Source of the DNA: Isoperla grammatica
Taxonomy: Eukaryota > Arthropoda > Insecta > Plecoptera > Perlodidae
Length of the DNA: 64,000 nt
NCBI GenBank assembly: GCA_945910005.1
Contig: OX246747.1
Coordinates: 15,508,746 to 15,572,745, forward strand
Reading direction: 5' to 3'
Shown here: in pieces, positions 41,672 through 52,598 of the stretch
Position numbering within the stretch: the first letter of the stretch is position 1
Layout of the letters: every line of letters starts with the position of its first letter
Notes under the pieces: model-generated
Database searches by the model: none
What the model was told of the DNA's origin: nothing
The model's input: only the letters and a program-made list of their open reading frames with translations
Position numbers and translations under genes: made by a program

Positions 41672-43292
41672 CAGGGCTTTTTTTCGGCCGGTACGAGCCG
41701 GTACGCGTACCGGCTAACACAAGAAGCGTACCGGTAAAAGGCAATTAAGTCACACTATAGCCGGTACGCTTCGATTAGCCTTGAAGCGCGTGAATAACTT
41801 TGAAGTGTGCAGTGTGAAAGGCTTGTGACTGCAAAATGTGTTTCATTTTGTAATATAAGGATGTTGCCACCTGCTGGTGACATGGGTGTGACATGTAGTA
41901 AATCACTTCTTTTTAGACTCTTGGCGGCCACTCACTACAGTTATCTTTTCTACCATTTGGGTCATCAGTTCTAAGGAAAGATAATTAGGGTTGTTTTGAC
42001 TAAAATGTCAACTGTCAAGAGTAGCTTCTGGGAACCTCAAAAGAGAATTTACCTATTCTTACTTTTCTGTTTTCCTGGAAAGCGCCCTTTCAATTTACAG
42101 ACAACGATTGGGTTGTGTAGGGGGAGGAAGGGGGGGGGGGGGCGAGATAGGTGGTCAAGGGATTGTAAGTTGTGTGTGGCAGGGTTAGTTTTCTCTCTGG
42201 TGATGAGTGGAGATGTCGTCGTGATTAGCGAGTGTGTGTGTGTGTTTAGTGAGAGTGTAAAAAATGAAATGAACCGAAAAATAACTTCTTGGGTCGTCAC
42301 CCCGCCACCTATACCCGAAACAGAGCAAGAGACCGACGTGTTGCTGACGAAAACATGACTATGAGTCATGTTTGGAAATTGCTTTGAATACGATATCATC
42401 AATAGGGAACACGCGTATGAACATTTTAATCGGTTTTTAAATACCTTGTCTCTCATTTAATAATTTTGTGTCTTTGAATTTTGAAAAACGGATCAGTCTA
42501 TGCCTCAAAATAATTGGTTTAGTAACGATAAATAAAAGGGCGCGAAAGACGAGCCGCCGCCATGTAGAGTGGATTTGATGTCATGGTTTTGTACTGTGTA
42601 CGCTCAACGCCTCAGCGATTGGTCTGTTACGCCACGTCTACAGAATCATTGCGTCACAGCCACCTGTACGCGTTTCAAATCCCCGAGTCAAAACTTTAAT
42701 AAATGGGACCACATTAAACCTATTTAAAAATTTCTTTTTTACTTGGGACTTGCATTAATATACTTTTTTTTATCTTATACTATAAAACTAAGTGTTTGGT
42801 TTGACAAAAAAAATCGTACGCGTGTTGCCTATTTTGGTGAGTTCTAAATTATTTTAAAACAAAGTCAATGCACGTCTCGTGTTTGGGTCACGTTAAACAG
42901 GGGCGGATTCAACATGAGGCGGGGGGGGGGGGGGGCTGAAAAAATAATTTTATTTTCCGTCTTATAACAATGAAACCATCACTATTGGCAAGTTTAAAAA
43001 AAAGATATGTTATGTTTTCTGCGGACGCCAGTTCACGTCCACGCGCTGCTCGATCTATCTAATCCCAGGCATGAGCTGTGCAACATAAGCTTCATATTTC
43101 GTCGATATCTACGATACAAATCCGCCTTAAAAATGCGTTTTTGGCCATCAAACTTAATGCAGTAGGCCTACCCCAAAAAATTTCGCCTACGGCGAGTTTG
43201 CCTCCGGCGGCTGGGGCGAGCTATACCACGCCAGTCACATGAAACATTATACCGAACGTACCGGTTAACTTTATTTTAGAAAAAAAGCACTG
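41672..43292. mobile_element. Non-autonomous hAT element with exact 8 bp target duplication
   Basis: Ends are CAGGGCTTTTTTTC and GAAAAAAAGCACTG (near-perfect inverted repeats of the CAGxG hAT type). GGTATGTC flanks both sides (41664-41671 and 43293-43300). Removing the element joins two consecutive RT segments of the minus-strand LINE. Subterminal CGGTACGxGTACCGG motifs are repeated at both ends. The interior has no transposase. It contains a P-type MITE and two G-runs (42131-42143, 42920-42935). Confidence 0.9.
42398..42835. mobile_element. P-type MITE nested in the hAT element
   Basis: Starts CAATAGGGAACACGCGTATG and ends TCGTACGCGTGTTGCCTATT, an inverted terminal pair matching the P-type ends at 1.75 and 33.8 kb. 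The left 150 bases are homologous to the promoter-side region upstream of the THAP exon at 1.5 kb. No coding capacity. The target duplication is unclear. Confidence 0.6.
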
Positions 43293-43737
43293 GGTATGTC
43301 TACATTATCATATTTAATCACTTTATTGGGCTGGTCTCGCCTGACTCGCCTAAAAAGTAATTATTTGTGTTTTTGAGCAGTTTAATTTCATTTTCCTGGC
43401 ATCGAACCAAGACTGTAATTCTGTAAGAATTGTATTAATTTGTTTTTACAATTCATTTATAGTAATAGCTGTAATAACGGCACTTGTGTCATCCGCAAAA
43501 ATGATGGCAACACATTCTTTAGGTAGATTTGATGTAAGATCATTTATATACAAACTAAAAAATGTAGGGCTCAAGTTTGAGCCCTGTGTAACTCCACTGA
43601 CTACATCCGTCCATGTTGAAGAGGATACATTTCCACTGCCAGTGATGTCCACTCTTGGTTCCGATTAGCTAGGTAAGATCTGACCCATGGCCCTGACACT
43701 CCTCTTAGCCCATAGTACTTTTATTTTTCTAGCAAGA

Positions 43738-44206
43738 TTGAATGATCCAACCTGCCCAGGGACTGCTACCTTATCGTGGTGGGCCGGTTTGTGTGCTTTG
43801 TTGATCCCGAAAGCTATGCCGGCGGAAGCGTATGCTTCTGGTAGGGCCACCCAAGCCGGACTGGTCGAGGAGGAGAAGTCAGACGAAGTGCAGTCCACAC
43901 CCCAATCCCCTATCCCCCCCCACTGTCCCATTGAATATTACTCCTCCCACTTGGCCCTGCCCTCCCTTGCTGGACTCCCGTATGACGACTCACGCGCCGT
44001 ACAATGGATCTGATTCGGATGTGGCTTTATATTTCCTTATCATCTTTCTCATCTTCATTATCACCCGCTCATCGTCTCGATTAGCCATCGTTGCATAAAT
44101 ATGAGACGTTAAGCCCCATTAATCAATCATCAATCATCGTCTTGATTAGCCAAGTTGCAAAAATATAAGACGTTAAGCCCAAATGTCAATCTCTTGAATT
44201 ATCCAA
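43738..44206 (+). mobile_element. SINE with two tails and a single target duplication
   Basis: The head CCTGCCC...GGGCCGG (43751) leads into a full type-1 body and tail, then a type-2 tail (44130-44193). TTGAATGATCCAA (43738-43750) and TTGAATTATCCAA (44194-44206) flank the whole unit (12/13). The double tail therefore probably entered as one insertion. Confidence 0.85.
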
Positions 44207-44808
44207 TATATCAAAGGCTTTTGATAGGTCGCACATAATGGTTCCCCACCGCCCGTCTATTTTCAAGTGCATTATCAATTTCATGGATCAACTGAAAAGC
44301 TGCAGTCATTGTTGAGTGGTTTCCTCTAAACCCATGGTGTTCGTTGCAAATAATACTATTACTTTTAAGAAAAGGATGTAACCTGTTAAATCCTTTTCTT
44401 AAAAGTAATAGTATTATTTGCAACGAACACCATGGGTTTAGAGGAAACCACTCAACAATGACTGCAGCTTTTCAGTTGATCCATGAAATTGATAATGCAC
44501 TTGAAAATAGACGGGCGGTGGGGAACCATTATGTGCGACCTATCAAAAGCCTTTGATATATTGGATGATTCAAGAGATTGATATTTGGGCTTAACGTCTT
44601 ATATTTTTGCAACTTGGCTAATCAAGACGATGATTGATGATTGATTAATGGGGCTTAACGTCTCATATTTATGCAACGATGGCTAATCGAGACGATGAGC
44701 GGGTGATAATGAAGATGAGAAAGATGATAATGAAGAATAAAGCCACATCCGAATCAGATCCATTGTACGGCGCGTGAGTCGTCATACGGGAGTCCAGCAA
44801 GGGAGGGC
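43959..44808. repeat. Near-perfect 850 bp palindrome
   Basis: 43959-44376 is the reverse complement of 44391-44808, with a 14-base spacer at 44377-44390. Every position pair I checked sums to 88767. The arms carry the SINE 3' half, both tails and the LINE RT segment, so the same peptide (FLKSNSIICNEHHGFRGNHS) reads on both strands. Just after the right arm a type-1 tail resumes in the plus orientation (44809-44875). The phrase TGTAACCTGTT occurs in the spacer and again at 44877. Confidence 0.9.
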
Positions 44809-44876
44809 CCCCTCATCGTCTCGATTAGCCATCGTTGCATAAATATGAGACGTTAAGCCCCATTAATCAATCAATC
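44809..44876 (+). mobile_element. SINE tail after the palindrome
   Basis: Reads CCCTCATCGTCTCGATTAGC through GACGTTAAGCCCCATTAATCAATCAATC, continuing a type-1 element whose earlier part is outside the right arm. Confidence 0.75.
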
Positions 44877-45637
44877 ATGTAACCTGTTGAGGAATAGTTT
44901 TTCAAACACTTTTGACATGGTGGGAAGAAGAGCTATAGGCCTATAATTTTCGATGTTGCCTCGTATGCCTTTTTTGAAGAGAGGTTTGACTATAGAATAT
45001 ATTAGTTTTTCTGGGAAAACTCCAGACCTAAATGAACAGTTGCAGATGTAAGCAAGTGGTATTTCCATACCACATGAAGGGGCCACTGTATTTCAAAATC
45101 AAGTTGGGGACTGTTAATGACCTCGGAGACTTCTACCGGAGTAGTTGGTTCCAATTGGATCTCCGGAATGTCATTAAGTCCTGTCTCTGTCAGGTTCGCC
45201 TTGCACTTCTCTAATGTATCCGAGTTGTTTGTAATGAGTTTACCTGCTAATGCTTCAGCAAATTCAAGTTGATCTGAAACTTCTTTGTCACATGTTTTAA
45301 GTAAACATTTTTTGTTTTATCTTCATTTAAATTTTCCCCTGGTAGGTGCTTAACTAAGTCCCAAGTGGTTTTCATCTTATTGTCAGCATTTTTTATAAGG
45401 TTCGCATTGAATTTCAATTTAGCACTTAAATATCTTTGGACAGTTTTTTTTTAACTTTTGAAGTAGGCCTATGACTTAAGCTCGTCACTGGTGTTGACCT
45501 TACTCTGCAAATATAGATCTCGTTTCCGTTTCCATGCTTCTTTGATATCGTTGGTCACTCAACTCCCCAAACGCATTGTTTCTTGCCTTAAAGCGGAACT
45601 GTCTTTTTGGAAAGTGCTTTTCAAAAAGGGACAGTTT

Positions 45638-45965
45638 ATGGAGGAGGTTCCTGCCCAAGGACTGCCACCTTATCGTGGTGGGCAGGTTTGCGTGCTTTGT
45701 TGATCCCGAGAGCTATGCCGGCGGAAGCGTATGCTTCTGGTAGGGACACCCTAGCCGGACTGGTCGAGTAGGAGAAGTCAGACGAAGTGCAGTCCACACC
45801 CCAATGCCCTTTACTCCCCTATCCTCACGCGCCCTCCTACTTGCCCCTTGCCTCCAAAGAACCCCTAATTTCATCTTCATTATCACCCACTCATCGTCTT
45901 GATTAGCCAAGCTGCAAAAATATAAGACGTTAAGCCCAAATATCAATCAAATCATGGAGGAGGTT
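45638..45965 (+). mobile_element. SINE-like element with exact 12 bp target duplication
   Basis: ATGGAGGAGGTT at 45638-45649 and again at 45954-45965. The element starts exactly at CCTGCCC (45650) and ends AAGACGTTAAGCCCAAATATCAATCAAATC. Type 2. It is inserted in the minus-strand LINE. Confidence 0.95.
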
Positions 45966-46634
45966 ATTGAACATGTCATCAACTGCCATTGCATGCATGT
46001 TGAAAATAGCTGACCAGTCTACTGATGCCAGATCCTCTACAAAATTCTAGATCTTGTCTACTTTAATCAATCTCTTGTTGACCCAATGCAGCTTCTCAGG
46101 ATTATTTGTTACGGGTATCGTAATGATCTAGCCAGTGATCAGTTAAGCAAGTTGCTACGTTTTTAATGTCTGGAGTTGGAATACAGTTATTAATATCATT
46201 GTCTAGGGAGGAGCTGGTGGCACTCGTTACTCTTGTAGGGCTAACGTTAAGGGCAGAATGGTTAAATATTATCAGCATATTTTCTAAGTTAGTTTTGATG
46301 TTGTTTTCTACTGCAAAATCTAGGTTGATTGCCTAGAACTCGTACAAGGTTGCCTCATTACATAGTCATTTTTACTTGGATAAAAAGGATAAAAACTAGT
46401 TTAGAAGTATTTAAATTTAAAAGTAAGTACAAAGAAAGAACCGAAATTGGCCCAATTTTATTCATTACAACTCCCACTTCACTGGCTGTATTATTTTGAC
46501 TTCCTCTTCGTCCATCTTGAAACAAGCGGTTTAGGCGCATCTCAGCGTGATGCACTTCCCGCTTACGTAGAGCTTTATGTCGGCATCTGAGCTCTGGCAC
46601 ACGACTATCGTTAGTACTTCTTGGAATTGACAAT

Positions 46635-47080
46635 GGATCTTGGCATACTGGATCCCTTACCTGTCAACTGGAAAGTGTTTTCAATTATCCCCTGATGCAT
46701 CCATATTCACTGCAGAGGCTTGTGCAATCATGGAAGTGCTCAAATTTCTATACTCCATCAGATCAAGCAACCCTTATAATAATATCCTAATCATATCTGA
46801 TTCCCAGAGATGTCTGCACGCCATTACAGAGTACAGGACATTTAACAATACCCACCCAATCATACTTCAAATAATCTCCAACACCATACGTATGCAGAAA
46901 TCAAACTTCAAAATCAATTTCATGTGGGCGCCTTCCCACAAAGGAATTAGAGGTAACGAAATTGTCGACCAAATGGCCAAGGTGGCACCGGATTCATCCA
47001 AACATGATCAGTCCCTGATCAGTTATATTAATAACTGGTATTATTCTACACAATTTAGTGACACTCTGAACTGAACACTG
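46635..47080 (+). pseudogene. LINE RNase H domain fragment
   Basis: The frame (46640-47074) contains SIFTAEACAIMEVLKFLY (Glu box), ILIISDSQRCLHAI (Asp box) and NFMWAPSHKGIRGNEIVDQM (His/Asn/Asp box). This is the RNase H domain found downstream of RT in I/Loa-type LINEs. RT and 3' tail are not visible. It is probably a 5'-truncated insertion. Confidence 0.7.
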
Positions 47081-47384
47081 TTGGAATTATTAGGCTGCAG
47101 AAGTATGTTAATAAATATCTGGCAACATAGTCTTGTATGACCAATTTTAAAAGTCTTGGTATTTGTATTTTTTAGGGTTTCGCAAATAGTGTTTTTCAGT
47201 CTGATTATGAATATCAAAAAGTACACACTCGAAAAGACGAATATCGAAGTCGAATATGGATTAAATATTTCTCACGTTAATTTTGAACATTGCATCAGAT
47301 CCCATGTAAGGTGCACACTTCACAGGTCTCAAGTCTTATGTATATCACACAAAACGACAAAATCTTGTGGAACAGCCAGAACAG

Positions 47385-47822
47385 GTAATCCTAAGTGGTG
47401 ATTCCTGTAGATTAGGGAATATAGATGGAAGAATCGCTATTGAACATACTATAAATGGCTAACTACACAGGCTACATACATTTGTGGATTGACATTTGTA
47501 TATTGTATATTGTATTGTGTATTGTATCAATTGTATATTGTGTCAATATATAGTTAGTAACAGTTTTGTGTGTGACATGTGGTATGGTGACACACATTGT
47601 GTGCTACTTTCTCACAGCCAGAGGTAATCCTAAGTGGTGATTCCTGTAGATTGGGGAATATAGATAGAATAATCGCTATGGAATATACTATAAATGGCTA
47701 ACTACACAGGCTACATACATTTGTGGATTGACATTTTTATATTGTAGTAATGATATATAGTTAGTAATAGTTTTGTGTGTGACATGTGGTATGGTGACAC
47801 ACATTGTGTGCTACTTTCTCAA
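47385..47822 (+). repeat. Tandem duplication of a 239 bp unit
   Basis: GTAATCCTAAGTGGTGATTC starts both copies (47385 and 47624), and both end with CACATTGTGTGCTACTTTCTC. The second copy lacks about 40 bp of the TGTATATTG-rich part. Confidence 0.9.
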
Positions 47823-48294
47823 TCTCATCTTTAACTTTATTGTTAAATAACATACATCTTATATTTTAATATGATAATATTTTACAAGAGAAGTACATGT
47901 TCTAATCAGTGCTGTGCCAATATAATCTTGGAGATGAAATGCATAATATACTATGAAAACAGAAACGGTGCAGTACTGGTACTCTTATTGAATCACCTAT
48001 AAGTTTGGTAAACCCACCAGCATCTATGGCATTCACTCTGAAGCCCGATCCACACAAAGTCATAACGATAAGGTTTGTTGCAAGGTTTAGCAATAGTCAA
48101 CGCAAGATTGGTCCGTCGTAAGGGTTATGACAGTCTTATTGCAATTGCTATTCCATTGCCCGGGTGTGAAAACCCTTGTACGTTATCGCTATAGCCCAAC
48201 ACGGTTTGTAATATACCTTATCCTTATGACTGTGTGCATTGGGCTTAATTAATTCATATATCATATCCTCTACCAACCAAATCACTAACTGCTA
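47823..48294. other. No gene recognised
   Basis: Noncoding, with no supported element. Confidence 0.4.
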
Positions 48295-48397
48295 ATCACC
48301 CTTCACGTGCAGCTGAAAGCTATGTCACATCAACCAACAACAACTCGCACACGTTATGTGTGAACTGTTGTTGGTTCAGCTGCAAGTGAAGGGTGAT
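48295..48397. repeat. Long hairpin, 21 bp outer stem plus inner stem
   Basis: ATCACCCTTCACGTGCAGCT pairs with AGCTGCAAGTGAAGGGTGAT with one mismatch. Inside, AACCAACAACAA pairs with TTGTTGGTT. The spacer contains ACACGTTATGTGT, itself palindromic. It looks like a transposon terminus pair or a small MITE. Confidence 0.8.
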
Positions 48398-48713
48398 GCA
48401 TATGTACATGTGTGGTACATGTTACCACCCTCAACTGCATGTTTGGTGGGCGCGCGTTGATGAACTGAGTTTTCATGGTGAGTCAATTAACCCGGAGAAT
48501 GAATTCCATACCGGGTGTCAATTTGAAAGGGGAAATGTGTTCGTAGATAGATCGACGAGAGTTGAATGTACGTTCAAATGTGGGTCGGCGAAAGTTGAAG
48601 GGCGGTTCTAAGGTGGGTTAAAGAAGCTTGAAGCCTTGAATCACAGCTTGAATGGTGGTTCGAGTATGAATTTATATTAGATCTCTCCCCACGCAGTACC
48701 AACGTATGGCCGC

Positions 48714-49503
48714 GATCCGACGGCGGTGCCCTACGTCGTTCCCCGTGCGTTGTTAACGGCGGAACAACGTAGGTTCAACGGAGGTTTTAAGGCGGGTTGA
48801 CGTAGGTTAAAAGGAGGTTCTATGGTGGGTCGACGAAGGTTGAAAGGCGGTTCTATGGTGGGTCGACGAAGGTTGAAAGGCGGTTCTATGGTGGGTCGAC
48901 GAAGGTTGAAAGGCGGTTCTAAGGTGGGTCGACGAAGGTTGAAAGGCGGTTCTAAGGTGGGTCGACGAAGGTTGAAAGACGGTTCTTTGTTGGGTCGACG
49001 AAGGTTGAAAACGGTTCTAAGGTGGGTCGACGAAGGTTGAAAGGCGGTTCTAAGGTGGGTCGACGAAGGTTGAAAGACGGTTCTTTGTTGGGTCGACGAA
49101 GGTGGAAAGGCGGTTCTAAGGTAGGTCGACGAAGGTTGAAGGCGGTTCTAAGGTGGGTCGACGAAGGTTGAAAGGCGGTTCTATGGTGGGTCGACGAAGG
49201 TTGAAAGGCGGTTCTATGGTGGGTCGACGAAGGTTGAAAGGCGGTTCTAAGGTGGGTCGACGTAGGTTGAAAGGCGGTTCTAAGGTGGGTCGACGTAGGT
49301 TGAAAGGCGGTTCTAAGGTGGGTCGACGAAGGTGGAAAGGCGGTTCTAAGGTGGGTCGACGAAGGTGGAAAGGCGGTTCTAAGGTGGGTCGACGAACTGT
49401 GTATGGTGGTTTGAAGGTGGGTCGACGGAGTTTTATAGTCGGATTTAATCCGACGGCGGTGCCCTACGTTGTTCCGCGTGTATTGTTAACGGCGCAACAA
49501 CGT
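48714..49503 (+). repeat. 33 bp minisatellite between 57 bp direct repeats
   Basis: About 18 units of GGTGGGTCGACGAAGGTTGA plus AAGGCGGTTCTA run from 48795 to 49420. The period is a multiple of three, so plus frames read GRRRLKGGS over and over, and these are not proteins. Flanking blocks at 48714-48772 and 49447-49503 share CCGACGGCGGTGCCCTACGT and GTTGTTAACGGCG-AACAACGT. Each of these contains its own ACGTTGTT/AACAACGT inverted repeat. Confidence 0.9.
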
Positions 49504-49798
49504 CGGGACACCGTTGGTGTTCTACTTGGGAGGCCATTCTTAAAATTGCAATTTGTACAAGGTACAAATTTTTCCATTTAAAAGGTACATATAATAAATT
49601 ATATTTTCTTACCTTTAAACTTTCTTCTGGGCCTAGGCCTGCACAACTCACATTTATCTTCACGAATTTAGAGCCTATTTCATGTCAACAAGACAGCATG
49701 AACTATGAGGTGTCAGTCTTTGGACAGGAAATGTTAGTCTCTGAACAGGACACTATTTCATTTGGATCTAGAAGGCTTATTTTTGAAGTAATATATTT

Positions 49799-50660
49799 TT
49801 ACAAAGCAGAGCACTCTGTGCACAGTGTTCTGAAGATGACGCTGTTGAAACTCTCGTTACAGTTTTGAGTGTATGGCTCCCCTGTTATAAGTGACTTACT
49901 GTACTGACACCAGCTAGTAACCCCTTTTGGACATAGGGCATGCTGTGGTTCTTCATCCGTTGACATTTTGTGAAAGAAGGTAGCGGTAGCCCACACATTT
50001 TGTTGCATGTTTTTGAGGTTACTAGTATTATTTCTAATGGCCTGGCCATAATACTTTTGTAGTAGGTCTATTTCTTCCTTCGATAACCTCCCCTTTCCTC
50101 CCAACAATTTGCCATCTGACAGCCGCTTACCTTTGAACTCGCTAACGAGACGAAGAAGCCGGGACCCCATTCTCTTTTGGACATGGCCCACACATTGCAA
50201 CTGTTGAACCCCAACGCCAACACCATAGGGATTACTCTCTACGACTTTCTTGAATCCTTTAGAGTCTTCGTCACCAAGATAATCCGTGTATCGCGCGCCC
50301 CGGATTGCTTAGGATCGACCAAAGCTTCGAACTGCGCCTTCAGCTTCCATGCCACCGCTGGAACCTTGGTAATTAGCGGAACATGCGTTATTGTGAATTT
50401 TATGACCTTTCCTATCTCTCGTTTTACATGTACAGTATTTTGTCATGCATTCGACATCCAATACTTTCCCCGTGTCAACAGAAGTGGCCATAACCACACC
50501 GTTCAGTGACTGATGGCCCCTTCTGTGCCAGGAGCCGTCTAGGGCAACAGGAATATCGGGCTTCACTCGAATGGGTGGATCAACTAGGCCTACATTATTT
50601 GCAGCTATTGTTTCTATTGCGGCTAGTCTCATTGATGCAGCACTTACCTCTTGAATGTGG
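49799..50660 (-). pseudogene. Mutator-like transposase with one in-frame stop
   Basis: A single minus frame runs from about 50632 to 49799 with one TAA near 50306. It contains PVALDGSWHRRGHQSLNGVV, TGKVLDVECMTKYC, GSSGGMEAEGAVRS, then RYTDYLGDEDSKGF, QCVGHVQKRMGSRLLRL and YTQNCNESFN. DGSW...RG, TGKVLD, G-D-x-DSK and CV-x-HVQKR are the signature of the Mutator-like transposase family common in invertebrates, with Asp, Asp and a downstream Glu as likely catalytic residues. The N-terminal part upstream of MRLAAIETIAANN is missing or in another exon. One nonsense codon is the only break seen. Confidence 0.75.
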
Positions 50661-51640
50661 TCCCCAATGACTTTGTTGTAATGTATTTGATTTATAGGTC
50701 AGTAGGTATAATATCTGGTGTCCGGAGTACTGAATAATGTATATATTTAACTAAGTATTAACTTAAAACTAGACTAAACCTATGCATTTAATTAACAATT
50801 ATAAATAACTTGTAAGATTTTGTGGGCTGACGAGACGATATTGAGGACTATGATTATTTCCTTAATATTTTTATTCATGCACATTCAGTTATTAAGTTGC
50901 ATATATTCGTTACTGGCTATTCTTTGAGAGACTATTCAAAGTGGTACCTATACCTGCTACTTGATTTAATAAAGGTAGCCTAGTAGTAGATGTACGTTTT
51001 AACGTAGGGTTGTATATTTGTTTAATTTTAATTTTTAATTTTAGTTATATAGTTATTTAGATGCACGGTTTGTGAGCTGTTTAGTTGTCGTTATGTATGA
51101 TTGTGTCTATTAGGTTGTGATTTAATTATATCCTCAACTTCTTGATCTGATTTGTCTCAACCAGAGAGTCACCATTTTTGTAAAAGTTGTCTTGGATCTT
51201 TTTTCTGTGATCGTCCAGGGAAGCAAAATGAGCATTTTAGGTCCCAGATAGAGAAAGTGTTTTTGTGCAATTCCTTTTGTAACCCGTGGTATAAGTAGCT
51301 TGTTTCTTAATCTGTTGCGCGTTAATTTTGTGTGAGGGATTGTTAATTTTGTGGAGAGGTCTTCTGCTCCACCAGTGCGTTGACTTTTGGTGAAGTCCTA
51401 CGAGAATCTTTAGCCGATGTTGACTTTGAAGCTGCTTTCCTCGGGGAAGTTCTGTTTTTAGGCGACTTGGAGTGATTTTTGATGATATACGAAAACTGTA
51501 ATGGATTGTACAGGGGAGTGCGATTTGCATTTTGCAGCTGTGCTTGCCTCTCAAAATCGCGTTTTATATCTTTTACAGTTTTCAGTTGAATCGATTCTTC
51601 CTCGTCATCCTTAACGCTCAGACCCTTCAAATTTTTACGC
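50661..51640. other. No gene recognised
   Basis: AT-rich sequence, with overlapping minus frames at 51630-51237 that have no domain that I recognise. Confidence 0.4.
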
Positions 51641-51645
51641 GACCT

Positions 51646-51990
51646 TTAAAAAAAGAACCTGCCCAGGGACTGCTACCTTATCGTGGTGGGCAGGTTTGCG
51701 TGCTTTGTTGATCCCGAGAGCTATGTCGGCGGAAGCGTATGCTTCTGGTAGGGCCACCCTAGCCGGACTGGTCGAGGAGGAGAAGTCAGACGAAATGCAG
51801 TCCACAACCTCCTTACTCCCTTTTCCTCCCCCTTCCCCTATCCTCACCGCCCTCCTACTTGTCCCTTTCCTCCAAACACCCCCCTATTTCATCTTCATAT
51901 TTCAACCACTCATCGTCTCGATTAGCCAAGTTGCAAAAATATGAGACGTTAAGCGCAAATATCAATCAACCATCAATCTTAAAAAAAGAA
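51646..51990 (+). mobile_element. SINE-like element with exact 12 bp target duplication
   Basis: TTAAAAAAAGAA at 51646-51657 and 51979-51990. The element starts at CCTGCCC (51658), with head CCTGCCC/GGGCAGG intact and the inner hairpin CTAC/GTGG. Type-2 body, tail GACGTTAAGCGCAAATATC. Confidence 0.95.
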
Positions 51991-52387
51991 AGTATATACT
52001 GGTAAATTATCTTATGTGTTCCATATTATGAACACTGCGATACATATAATGTGTTTGAACAAGATTGTGATTTCAATTTTGGACAAGTTCCTAAAATAAG
52101 AAAGCCAAAACCTGGGATTCTCGAACTATGGGTCGCGAGGAATCAAATGGGGTCGCAAGCTTATGAAACATAGAAATTAAGGTTTATATAAGATCGAATT
52201 TTTTAACCAACAATTAAGTGCGTCGTTTAACAATAAATACAAAATAATAAAGAGGCCGTCAATAAAATGATCTCACACAATTAAGGGGGGGGAGGGGGGG
52301 GGGGGGTCTTCAACTTGATGACAAAATGTGACACAGGGGTGGGAAGGGGTCAGGCTACCTGTGACATCCATACTTTCACTGCATATA

Positions 52388-52598
52388 ATGTCATCGTGGT
52401 TGGCAGGATGGGTGCTTTGTTGATCCCTACCCTCTCACTGTCCCACTGAATATTTATCCTCCCACTTGGCCCTGCCCACCCTTGCTGGACTCCCGTATGA
52501 CGACCCACGCGACGAACAATGGATCTGATTCGGATGTGGCTTTATTCTTCATCATCATCTTTCTCATCTTCATTATCACCCGCTCATCGTCTCGATTA
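52388..52598 (+). mobile_element. SINE fragment, head and body partly deleted
   Basis: ATCGTGGTTGGCAGGATGGG, then GTTGATCCC, jumps to the type-1 body and stops at GTCTCGATTAG without a tail, directly against a LINE. A G-rich run precedes it at 52286-52306. Confidence 0.75.

Larger units (their letters stand above)
41340..46330 (-). pseudogene. CR1/Daphne-like LINE on the minus strand, broken into pieces
   Basis: Minus strand order: 46330-45966 (end of the endonuclease domain, NVSPTRVTSATSSSLDNDIN), a SINE, then 45638-44877 (PLFKKGIRGNIENYRPIALL, MSKVFEKLFLNRL). Around 44340-44211 it gives NSIICNEHHGFRGNHSTMTA, and 43735-43301 gives SGVTQGSNLSPTFFSLYIND and the FADD box. A hAT element follows. 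41663-41340 gives AKFLGLTMDFKLKWSNHIGG and IHSLVNYGILFWGKASNVG. These are consecutive non-LTR RT motifs. Stops, two SINEs, a palindromic rearrangement and the hAT insertion interrupt it. Confidence 0.8.

Noticed and set aside
41996..42456. Overlapping ORFs of 120 and 135 codons inside the hAT element
   Set aside because: They read G/C-runs and TG-repeats on both strands. Neither resembles a hAT transposase.
47041..47226. Continuation of the RNase H fragment
   Set aside because: No RT-linked or zinc-knuckle motif follows 47074. The opposite-strand frame is noise.
48822..49400. Possible CRISPR-like array (regular 33 bp units)
   Set aside because: Units are directly adjacent with no unique spacers, and the genome is eukaryotic. 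It is a minisatellite.
49153..49581. 142-codon ORF of GRRRLKGGS repeats
   Set aside because: The minisatellite period is 33 bp, so any frame without a stop stays open. It has no start context or conserved ends.
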